DNA of 64,000 bases. Source: Simplicispira sedimenti. Its GTDB lineage: Bacteria > Pseudomonadota > Gammaproteobacteria > Burkholderiales > Burkholderiaceae_C. Position numbers and translations under genes: made by a program. Numbering within the stretch: position 1 is the stretch's first letter; every line of letters starts with the position of its first letter. This document shows positions 7,496 to 16,916 of the stretch, piece by piece. The notes under the pieces were generated by a model, which saw nothing but the letters and a program-made list of their open reading frames with translations, was not told the origin of the DNA and did not search any database. The DNA lies in NCBI RefSeq assembly GCF_022760965.1, contig NZ_JAKVIJ010000011.1, positions 1 to 64,000 on the forward strand. Reading direction: 5' to 3'.

Positions 7496-8608
7496 ATGAC
7501 CACCCCCCGCCGTTCCATCACCATCCTGGGCGCAGGCCATATCGGCTTTGCCATGGCCCTGCTGCTGTCGCGCAGCGGCGACTACGAGGTACTGGTCGCC
7601 GATCGCGATCCGCTGCGCTTGCACGCTGTGGCGGCGCTGGGCGTAGCCACCTGCACCACGGGCGACGATGCCGAACTGCAGCGCGCCATCGAAGGGCGCT
7701 TTGCCGTGCTCAACGCATTGCCGTTCCACTGCGCCGTGGGTGTGGCTACCCTGTGCGCGCGCGCCGGGGTGCATTACTTTGACCTGACCGAGGATGTGCC
7801 CAGCACCCAGGCCATTCGCGCCCTGGCCCAAGGTGCACGCAGCGTGCTGATGCCGCAGTGCGGCCTGGCGCCGGGCTTCATCGGCATTGTGGGCAATGAC
7901 CTGGCGCGCCGTTTCGACGAGCTGCACAGCCTGCGTATGCGCGTGGGCGCGCTGCCACGCTACCCCCAGGGTGCGCTGCGCTACAACCTGACGTGGAGCA
8001 CCGAGGGCCTGATCAACGAATACTGCAACCCTTGCGAGGCGATTGTGGACGGCGCGAAGACCACGGTGGCCGCGCTCGACGGGTTGGAAACCTTTGCGCT
8101 GGACGGCGTGGAGTACGAGGCCTTCAACACCTCGGGCGGCCTGGGCACGCTGACCGAAACCCTGGCGGGCCGTGCGCGCCAGGTGGACTACAAGTCCATT
8201 CGCTACCCTGGGCATTGCGCCATCCTGAAGCTCCTGCTCAACGACCTGCGCTTGCGCGAGCGGCGCGATCTGCTGAAAGAGATTTTCGAGGCCGCCATTC
8301 CCACCACCGAGCAGGACGTGATCGTGGTGTTCGCCAGCAGCACCGGAGTGCAGGGCGGCCGCCTGGTGCAGGAATCGCATTCCTCGCGCATTCTGGGCTG
8401 CGAGGTCGATGGGCACCGCCTCAGCGCGATCCAGCGCACCACGGCCGCGGGCATTTGCGCCGCACTGGATCTGGTGGCCCAGGGGAAGCTGCCGCAGCAG
8501 GGCTTTGTGGGGCAGGAACAGGTGGCGCTGACCGATTTTCTGGCCAACCGCTTTGGCAGCGTGTACGCCACGCAGCCCGAAACCTGCGCAGAGGCCTGCG
8601 CGGTGTGA
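7496..8608 (+). CDS. Saccharopine dehydrogenase-family oxidoreductase, probable L-lysine 6-dehydrogenase
   Basis: A 370-residue protein with an N-terminal Rossmann fold (ITILGAGHIGFAMA, residues 8-21). The middle contains CGLAPGFIGIVGNDLA, the YNLTWSTEGLINEY stretch, EAFNTSGGLGTLTETL and YKSIRYPGH. This order and wording match my memory of L-lysine 6-dehydrogenase (deaminating, forming piperideine-6-carboxylate) better than that of biosynthetic saccharopine dehydrogenase. It would feed lysine into 2-aminoadipate. A good ribosome site (GAGGAG, 7482-7487) precedes the ATG. The divergent AsnC-type regulator supports amino-acid catabolism. No aminoadipate semialdehyde dehydrogenase is adjacent. 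Confidence 0.8.
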   Translation: MTTPRRSITILGAGHIGFAMALLLSRSGDYEVLVADRDPLRLHAVAALGVATCTTGDDAELQRAIEGRFAVLNALPFHCAVGVATLCARAGVHYFDLTEDVPSTQAIRALAQGARSVLMPQCGLAPGFIGIVGNDLARRFDELHSLRMRVGALPRYPQGALRYNLTWSTEGLINEYCNPCEAIVDGAKTTVAALDGLETFALDGVEYEAFNTSGGLGTLTETLAGRARQVDYKSIRYPGHCAILKLLLNDLRLRERRDLLKEIFEAAIPTTEQDVIVVFASSTGVQGGRLVQESHSSRILGCEVDGHRLSAIQRTTAAGICAALDLVAQGKLPQQGFVGQEQVALTDFLANRFGSVYATQPETCAEACAV

Positions 8609-8609
8609 G

Positions 8610-9299
8610 CTACATGCCCAGCGACCTGAGCAGGTCGTCCGTGTCGCTGGGCGCTGCCGGTGCAGCAGGCGCGGCTTGGGCACCCAATTCGTGCGCCTGC
8701 GCAATCAGGGCATCGGGATCGGGCGCTTCCTGGGGGGCAAAGTCGTAGAGCTTGATGAACTCGGTGCGGTCAATCGCCATTTCCAGGTAGAAAAGGTGGT
8801 TGGACGCGGTGTAGAACGTCACGCGCCGGGCTTCGGGCTGGTCCAGGTTCGCGTCCACGCTGAGCAGGACCTGCTTGTTCAGCGCCATCATCTTGGGTTG
8901 GCTCTGGGTGATGTGGGTTTGCAACTCGCGGTGCACCTTGCTGGTGAAGTCGCCCAGGACCTGGTTCATCAGTTCGCCCATGACGTTGCCCACCTCGTCG
9001 GCGGTGAACGAGCCCGCCAGGTCTTCACGCGCCATGCCCATGTGCAGCATGTACTTGGAATACAGCTCCATGGCTGCCTGGGCCGAGAAGTTGATGATGA
9101 CCAAACCCGAGAACCCGCCGTCGAACAGCACAAAGCAGCCGATGTCCGGCTTGAGGCAGGTGCGCGTGATGCGCTGCACCATGCCGGAGTAGTGGATTTC
9201 GCTCTGCGTGGCCTTGTTGAGCACCCGGGTGACCGAGTTGCACAGGCTGGTGAGAATGTCTTCGATGCCGTACACGACGGGGTTTTCTGCGGTTTTCAT
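8610..9299 (-). CDS. DUF3334 family protein with CheX/CheC-like phosphatase motif
   Basis: A 229-residue cytoplasmic protein that matches the DUF3334 family in memory (MVQRI, KPDIGCFVLFDGGFSGLV, then ARRVTF). The segment DEVGNVMGELMNQVLGDF (residues ~98-115) carries the E-x2-N pair seen in the CheC/CheX phosphatases that act on CheY-P, so a role in dephosphorylating a response regulator is plausible but unproven. The C-terminus is an Ala/Pro-rich linker ending in DTDDLLRSLGM, possibly a docking tail. It converges with the dehydrogenase gene with one base between the two stop codons. A 17-bp-stem hairpin lies 12 bp before its start. Confidence 0.85.
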   Translation of the reverse strand: MKTAENPVVYGIEDILTSLCNSVTRVLNKATQSEIHYSGMVQRITRTCLKPDIGCFVLFDGGFSGLVIINFSAQAAMELYSKYMLHMGMAREDLAGSFTADEVGNVMGELMNQVLGDFTSKVHRELQTHITQSQPKMMALNKQVLLSVDANLDQPEARRVTFYTASNHLFYLEMAIDRTEFIKLYDFAPQEAPDPDALIAQAHELGAQAAPAAPAAPSDTDDLLRSLGM

Positions 9300-9310
9300 G
9301 CTGCTGCGTT

Positions 9311-9353
9311 GGATGGCTGACCTGTCCGTAGCATAGGGCAGGTACAGCCATCC
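9311..9353 (-). promoter_or_regulatory. Strong hairpin in the 5' leader of the DUF3334 gene
   Basis: GGATGGCTG (9311-9319) and CAGCCATCC (9345-9353), plus ACCTGTCC (9320-9327) and GGGCAGGT (9336-9343), form a 17-bp stem with one G-T wobble, one bulged A and an 8-base loop. There is no U run on either side, so it is not a classical terminator. It ends 11 bases before the ATG, where no clear Shine-Dalgarno is seen. Confidence 0.55.
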
Positions 9354-9413
9354 GGCCAGATGTTTCCGATTGTTTTCAGGCCCGCAGCGTGCTGCACGCA
9401 ACGCAACAGGCTG

Positions 9414-11252
9414 TCAACGTGCCCCTGGGCGCTGGTACATGGCCTCGATGGCGGCGGCATGGCGCGCCAAGAGGTTGGCGCGCTTGAGCTTGAGGGTGGG
9501 GGTCATCATGCCGTTCTCGATGCTCCAGGGCTCGGTGACCAGGTGCACCGCTCGGGGCACGGCATAGCGCGCAAAACCGGCCGTTTGGCGGGCAATGCGT
9601 GCCAATGCCTCCTGCTGTACGGCAGGGTGGGCCAGGCTGGCGGCATCCTTCGGGTCCAGCCCCAGGCCCCGCGCCACACGCTGCCACTCTTCAGGGTGGA
9701 CGACCGCCACGCAGGCAATGAAGGGCAGGTTCTCGCCCACCACAAAGGCCTGTTCAAACAGCGGGTCGGAGGTCACGGCCAGTTCCAGGTCGGCCGGGGG
9801 CACTTTCTCGCCGGTAGAGGTGACGATGATTTCCTTGATGCGGCCGCGGATGTAGATGCGCCCATCCACAATCTCGGCCTGATCGCCCGTGCCCAGCCAG
9901 CCCTCGGGCGAGAGGATGCGTGCCGTGTCCTCGGGCCGTTTCCAGTAGCCTTGCATCACGATGGGACCGCGCACCTGCAGCTCGCGGTTGTCGCCAATGC
10001 GCACCTCGACGCCCGGCAGCGCCCGGCCCACGCTGGCCGGGTGGTTGTCGTCCAGCCCATTGACGGCCACCACGGGCGCCGTTTCGGTCATGCCGTAACC
10101 CTGCAACACGGGCAGGCCCAGGCCCAGAAAACAGCGCGCAATGCTGGCCGACAGCGGCGCGCCGCCACTGATGGCCACGCGCACACGCCCGCCGAACTGT
10201 TCCAGCAGCGGCCTGGCCACCAGACGCTGCAAGAGCGGCCAGGGCAGGGCGGCCCACAGGCCTGCGGCCCGGGCGTCATCGGCGCCAGGGGCAGGGAGCC
10301 CTTGGGCAGCACAAAAGCGCCGCCAGCCCACGGCCACGGCGGCCTCGAACAACTGGGTGCGCAGGCGCGAGGGGGCCAGCGACTCCAGCACCTTGGCGTG
10401 CACCCGCTCGTAAATGCGCGGCACCGACACCAGCACCGTGGGGCGCACCGTGCGCAGGTCTTCGGACAACTGCGCCACCGAGCGCGCGTAGGCCACGCAG
10501 CAACCCGCCGCCATGGGCAGGTAGTAGCCCGCCGTGCGCTCGAAGGTGTGCGACAGCGGCAGAAACGACAGAAACACATCGTCCACCGTGGGGGTCACGC
10601 GCTGCAGCACCGCCTTGACGTCGGCCATGACGTTGCCGTGCGTCAGCATCACCCCCTTGGGTTTGCCGGTGGTGCCCGAGGTATAGACGATGGCAGCCAG
10701 GTCGTCGGCACGCGGGGGCATGATCTGGTGCTGGCAGGTGGCGCCGTGTGCCAGCCAGTCGGCAAGCGTCCAGCGCGGTACCGGGGCCTGCAGGTCGCTG
10801 GCCTGCGTGGGTTGGGTGACGAGCACGCAGCGCAATTGGGGCAGATCGGTGCCCACGGCACGGATGCGCTCCCACTGCTCCTCGCGCTCCAGCACCAGCA
10901 CCGAAGCCTCGCAGTCCGACAGGATGTAGGCAATGCTGCCGGGGTTGTCGATGGCGTGCAGCGGCACTGGCACATGGCCGCAGGCCAGCGTGGCCTGGTC
11001 GATGCTCATGGCGTCCAGCCCATTGGGCTGCAGGATGGCAACGCGCGCGCCGGGGGGCAGTGCCATGGCGGCCAGCGCCTGGCTCCACTGCTGCACGCGC
11101 TGCGCGGCCTGGGCCCAGCTCAGGGTCTGCCAACTCTGAAGTGAAGGATCAAAAGCCTGGTAGGCCGGAGCGTTCGGGGTGCGGGCGGCGCGATAGGCCA
11201 GCAACTCGGGCAGTGTCTGCACCGCTGCGAGGTCTTGGGGAAGGGTGGTCAT
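9414..11252 (-). CDS. Long-chain acyl-CoA synthetase (AMP-forming)
   Basis: A 612-residue ANL-superfamily ligase that activates fatty acids to acyl-CoA with ATP. The phosphate-binding loop YTSGTTGKPKGVMLTH is at residue ~185, and LSHTFERTAGYY and YGMTETAPV, the A5 motif, follow. GWLGTGDQAEI and GRIKEIIVTSTGEKVPP near the C-terminus carry the hinge Asp and the A10-type region. Length and motifs fit the FadD15-like bacterial group rather than E. coli FadD. The start at 11252 is the second in-frame Met; the earlier one would overlap the palindrome 11288-11305 closely. It is transcribed away from the GntR gene on the same strand, 104 bp downstream of it. Confidence 0.9.
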   Translation of the reverse strand: MTTLPQDLAAVQTLPELLAYRAARTPNAPAYQAFDPSLQSWQTLSWAQAAQRVQQWSQALAAMALPPGARVAILQPNGLDAMSIDQATLACGHVPVPLHAIDNPGSIAYILSDCEASVLVLEREEQWERIRAVGTDLPQLRCVLVTQPTQASDLQAPVPRWTLADWLAHGATCQHQIMPPRADDLAAIVYTSGTTGKPKGVMLTHGNVMADVKAVLQRVTPTVDDVFLSFLPLSHTFERTAGYYLPMAAGCCVAYARSVAQLSEDLRTVRPTVLVSVPRIYERVHAKVLESLAPSRLRTQLFEAAVAVGWRRFCAAQGLPAPGADDARAAGLWAALPWPLLQRLVARPLLEQFGGRVRVAISGGAPLSASIARCFLGLGLPVLQGYGMTETAPVVAVNGLDDNHPASVGRALPGVEVRIGDNRELQVRGPIVMQGYWKRPEDTARILSPEGWLGTGDQAEIVDGRIYIRGRIKEIIVTSTGEKVPPADLELAVTSDPLFEQAFVVGENLPFIACVAVVHPEEWQRVARGLGLDPKDAASLAHPAVQQEALARIARQTAGFARYAVPRAVHLVTEPWSIENGMMTPTLKLKRANLLARHAAAIEAMYQRPGAR

Positions 11253-11287
11253 GGGGCGAAGGGGCGGGGCGAACAGGTGCACCGCAA

Positions 11288-11305
11288 TTCAGGGTAAACC
11301 CTGAA
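11288..11305. promoter_or_regulatory. Perfect 18-bp palindrome upstream of the acyl-CoA synthetase gene
   Basis: TTCAGGGTAAACCCTGAA has 8-base arms around a 2-base centre, 35 bp before the synthetase ATG and 52 bp after the GntR stop. The position suits a repressor operator for the synthetase gene. The regulator is unknown. Confidence 0.55.
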
Positions 11306-11356
11306 ACTATAGCGCCCCAGCCGCCATGGCCCCGCCTCGCAAGGCCTTTCGACGCG

Positions 11357-11992
11357 CTAGGTGGCCGCTTCCAGCCCTTGGTGGAAGTGATCCTGCATGG
11401 CCTGGCGCGTGGCCTGGGCGTCGTGCGTGCACAAGGCCTGCATCAGCCGGCGGTGCTCCTGCAGCGAATCCTCAATGCGCCCCTGCTTGAGCAAGGAGTT
11501 GTGGCGGTTGAGCTTCATGACCTTGCGCAGGTCGGCCACCATCTGGCTGCGCCAGCGGTTGTCGGCCAGTTCCAGCAGGCGCATGTGGAAGCGCTCGTTG
11601 ATGGCAAAGAACCGATCGCGCTCACCTGCGGCGGCTTCCAGTTCTTCATGCAGGGCTTGCAGGGATTGGAGGTCTGCCGTATTGCCCTTGGCTGCCACCA
11701 CGGCGGCGGCGTCACTCTCCAGCAAGCTGAGCAGGTGGTACACGTCGCGCAGGTCTTTTTCCGACATCTCCGTGACGTAGGCCCCTCGGCGTACCTTCAT
11801 GGTGACCAGGCCCTCGGCGGCCAGCACCTTGAGGGCTTCGCGCAGTGGGGTGCGGCTGATGCCCAGCTCCTCGGCAATTTTCAGCTCGTCAATCCAGCTG
11901 CCGGGCTCCAGCTCGCGCCGAAAGATGCGTTGGCGCAGCAGTTCGGCCACATCTTCATACAGGGCGCGGGGGGTGAGGGTAACGGCAGACAT
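11357..11992 (-). CDS. GntR-family transcriptional regulator (FadR/FCD subfamily)
   Basis: A 211-residue regulator. Residues ~10-70 form the winged helix (LYEDVAELLRQRIFRRELEPGSWIDELKIAEELG, then SRTPLREALKVLAAEGLV). Residues ~85-205 form an all-helical FCD effector domain. It is divergent from the methylmalonyl-CoA mutase operon, with 126 bp between the start codons, and is therefore the likely regulator of propionyl-CoA metabolism. The effector could be a short-chain acyl-CoA or methylcitrate-like acid; this is inference. The intergenic region is AT-rich and holds GAATGA twice around AATAATTAT (12022-12043). Confidence 0.9.
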   Translation of the reverse strand: MSAVTLTPRALYEDVAELLRQRIFRRELEPGSWIDELKIAEELGISRTPLREALKVLAAEGLVTMKVRRGAYVTEMSEKDLRDVYHLLSLLESDAAAVVAAKGNTADLQSLQALHEELEAAAGERDRFFAINERFHMRLLELADNRWRSQMVADLRKVMKLNRHNSLLKQGRIEDSLQEHRRLMQALCTHDAQATRQAMQDHFHQGLEAAT

Positions 11993-12021
11993 GGGTGCGA
12001 TTGTAAGCTGCAAACAATATT

Positions 12022-12043
12022 TTGAATGAATAATTATGAATGA
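12022..12043. promoter_or_regulatory. AT-rich direct repeat in the GntR/mutase divergent promoter region
   Basis: Two GAATGA copies flank an ATAATTAT palindrome, within a run of low GC that stands out from the surroundings. It lies roughly midway between the divergent starts at 11992 and 12119, where a GntR operator would be expected. Confidence 0.35.
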
Positions 12044-12118
12044 TGTAAACTCGTCGTTACACAGGGAATCCCCTGAAGCCCTGACACAGAGCAACGCAAC
12101 CGCCGGAGAATGCCCGCC

Positions 12119-14283
<2,165 letters not shown>

Positions 14284-14287
<4 letters not shown>

Positions 14288-15291
14288 CACCTGACGCCCT
14301 GTTTGATGGCATCGTCCATGGCAGCGCCGCCGTGCAGCGCCGCGCCATGGCCAAGGCCATCACGCTGCTGGAATCGACCCGCGCCGACCACCGCGCGCAG
14401 GGTGACGCGCTGCTCACGCAGCTGCTGCCGCACACGGGCAAGGCGTTCCGGCTGGGCATCAGCGGCGTGCCGGGCGTGGGCAAATCGACTTTCATCGAGG
14501 CGCTGGGGCTGTACCTGATCGCCCAGGGCCTGCGCGTGGCGGTGCTGGCGGTGGATCCGTCCAGCAGCGTCTCGGGCGGCTCCATCCTGGGCGACAAGAC
14601 GCGCATGGAGCACCTCTCGATGAACGAGAGCGCCTACATCCGCCCCAGCCCCAGCGGCGGCACGCTGGGCGGCGTGGCCGAAAAAACCCGCGAGGCCATG
14701 CTGGTGTGCGAAGCGGCAGGCTATGACGTGGTCATCGTCGAAACCGTGGGCGTGGGCCAGAGCGAAACCGCCGTGGCCAACATGACCGACATGTTCGTGC
14801 TGCTGCAGCTGCCCAATGCGGGCGACGATCTGCAGGCCATCAAGAAGGGCGTGATGGAAATCGCCGACCTGGTGGCCATCAACAAGGCCGACATTGACGC
14901 CAACGCTGCCATGCGTGCCCAGGCCCAGATCACCTCCAGCCTGCGCCTGCTGAGCCAGCACGGCAACCCCGAGCACGCCCACCATGACCAGACGCAGTGG
15001 CACCCCCAGGTGGTGCAGATCAGCGCGCTGCAAGGGCAGGGCATAGCCGGCTTCTGGGTTGCCGTGCAGCAGTACCGCGACCTGCAGACCGCCAACGGCC
15101 GCCTGGCCGCGCGCCGCGAAAAGCAGGCCTTGGCCTGGATGTGGGAGCGCATCGAGGCCGGGCTCAAGCACGCATTCCACCAGCACCCGCAGGTGCGCGC
15201 GCTGCTGCCCCGCATGCAGCAGGATGTGACGGCAGGGCGCATCGCGCCCTCCACTGCGGCAAGAAATCTGCTTGCAGCGCAATACGGATAA
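14284..15291 (+). CDS. meaB: Methylmalonyl-CoA mutase-associated GTPase MeaB (ArgK family)
   Basis: A 335-residue G3E-type GTPase that protects and reactivates the mutase and gates cofactor loading. The Walker A motif is GVPGVGKST (residue ~59), the switch region has DPSSSVSGGSILGDKTRM and ETVGVGQSE, and the base-specificity motif is NKAD (residue ~200). The start is GTG at 14284 in the GTGA overlap with the mutase stop. The last codons and the TAA stop lie in repeat copy B, whose ATAAGCGC block supplies the stop. Confidence 0.95.
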
Positions 15292-15320
15292 GCGCAAGCA
15301 GCTATCAAATCAATAGCAAA
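15274..15320 (+). repeat. Dispersed repeat, copy B (contains the meaB stop codon)
   Basis: GCAGCGCAATACG, then GATAAGCGCAAGCAGCTATC and AAATCAATAGCA. The AGCGC and ATAAGCGC blocks and the AGCTATCAAATCAATAGCA block are the clearest version of the repeat in this window. The left part codes for the last residues of MeaB, and the TAA stop is inside it. It separates meaB from pccB by 65 bp. Confidence 0.75.
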
Positions 15321-15356
15321 ACAACCACCACCCAAGTTCACTCAAAAGGACGAACC

Positions 15357-16889
15357 ATGCAAGACATCCTGGACCAACTGGAGAAAAAGCGCGAGCTGGC
15401 CCGCCTGGGCGGCGGACAAAAGCGCATCGACGCCCAGCACAAGAAAGGCAAGCTCACCGCGCGCGAGCGCATCGAGCTGCTGCTGGACGACGGCACGTTC
15501 GAGGAATGGGACATGTTCGTCGAGCACCGCTGCACCGACTTTGGCATGGAAGGCAACAAGATCCCTGGCGACGGCGTGGTGACGGGCTACGGCATGATCA
15601 ACGGCCGCCTGGTGTTCGTGTTCAGCCAGGACTTCACCGTGTTCGGCGGCGCATTGTCTGAGGCGCATGCCGAGAAAATCTGCAAGGTCATGGACCAGGC
15701 GATGAAGGTGGGCGCCCCCGTGATCGGCCTCAACGACTCGGGCGGCGCGCGCATCCAGGAAGGCGTGGCTTCGCTTGGTGGTTATGCCGACGTGTTCCAG
15801 AAGAACGTGATGGCCAGCGGCGTGATTCCGCAGATCAGCATGATCATGGGCCCCTGCGCGGGTGGCGCGGTCTATTCGCCCGCCATGACGGACTTCATCT
15901 TCATGGTCAAGGACAGCAGCTACATGTTCGTGACCGGCCCCGAAGTGGTCAAGACCGTGACGCACGAGGAAGTGACCGCCGAGGAACTGGGCGGCGCCGT
16001 GACGCACACCACCAAGAGCGGCGTGGCCGACATGGCCTTCGAGAACGACGTGGAGGCGCTGCTCATGCTGCGCCGCCTGTACAACTACCTGCCGCTGAAC
16101 AACCGCGAAAAGCCGCCCGTGCGCCCCAGCAAGGACCCGGCCGACCGCGCAGACCGCAGCCTGGACACCCTGGTGCCCGACAACCCCAACAAGCCCTACG
16201 ACATGAAGGAGCTGATCGTCAAGACGGTGGACGACGGCGACTTCTTCGAGCTGCAGCCCGAATACGCCAAGAACATCCTCATCGGCTTCGCCCGCATGGA
16301 GGGCCAGGTGGTGGGCATCGTGGCAAACCAGCCGCTGGTGCTGGCGGGCTGCCTGGACATCAAGAGCTCCATCAAGGCCGCGCGCTTTGTGCGCTTCTGC
16401 GATGCGTTCAACATCCCCGTGGTCACCTTTGTCGATGTGCCCGGCTTCATGCCCGGCACTTCTCAAGAATACGGCGGCATCATCAAACACGGCGCCAAGC
16501 TGCTGTACGCCTATGCCGAGTGCACCGTGCCCAAGATCACCGTCATCACCCGCAAGGCCTACGGCGGCGCGTACGACGTGATGGCTTCCAAGCACCTGCG
16601 CGGCGACGTGAACTTTGCCTGGCCCAACGCCGAAATCGCGGTGATGGGCGCCAAGGGCGCGGTGGAAATCATCTTCCGCGAAGACAAGGGCGACCCCGAA
16701 AAGCTCGCCGCCAAGGAAGCCGAATACAAGGCCCGCTTCGCCAACCCCTTCGTGGCCGGTGCGCGTGGCTTCATCGACGATGTGATCCTGCCGCACGAGA
16801 CGCGCAAGCGCATCTGCCGCTCGCTGGTCATGTTGCGCGACAAGAAGCTTGAGAACCCCTGGCGCAAGCACGGGAACATTCCGCTGTAA
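15357..16889 (+). CDS. pccB: Propionyl-CoA carboxylase beta chain (carboxyltransferase)
   Basis: A 510-residue carboxyltransferase subunit transferring CO2 from biotin to propionyl-CoA. The N-half has LNDSGGARIQEGVASLGGY, and GPCAGGAVYSPAMTDF forms an oxyanion hole. The C-half has FVDVPGFMPGTSQEYGGIIKHGAKLLYAYAE and the matching KAYGGAYDVMASK. Length is standard for PccB (about 510-540). A weak AAAGGA site precedes the ATG at 15357. It is followed after 27 bp by the biotin-carrying alpha chain, with which it forms the holoenzyme. Confidence 0.95.
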   Translation: MQDILDQLEKKRELARLGGGQKRIDAQHKKGKLTARERIELLLDDGTFEEWDMFVEHRCTDFGMEGNKIPGDGVVTGYGMINGRLVFVFSQDFTVFGGALSEAHAEKICKVMDQAMKVGAPVIGLNDSGGARIQEGVASLGGYADVFQKNVMASGVIPQISMIMGPCAGGAVYSPAMTDFIFMVKDSSYMFVTGPEVVKTVTHEEVTAEELGGAVTHTTKSGVADMAFENDVEALLMLRRLYNYLPLNNREKPPVRPSKDPADRADRSLDTLVPDNPNKPYDMKELIVKTVDDGDFFELQPEYAKNILIGFARMEGQVVGIVANQPLVLAGCLDIKSSIKAARFVRFCDAFNIPVVTFVDVPGFMPGTSQEYGGIIKHGAKLLYAYAECTVPKITVITRKAYGGAYDVMASKHLRGDVNFAWPNAEIAVMGAKGAVEIIFREDKGDPEKLAAKEAEYKARFANPFVAGARGFIDDVILPHETRKRICRSLVMLRDKKLENPWRKHGNIPL

Positions 16890-16916
16890 GAAGAACAAGA
16901 AACCAGGAGATCACAC

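Noticed and set aside
12110..12118. Earlier ATG for methylmalonyl-CoA mutase at 12110
   Set aside because: It is adjacent to the GGAG site, leaving no spacing. The ATG at 12119 is spaced normally.
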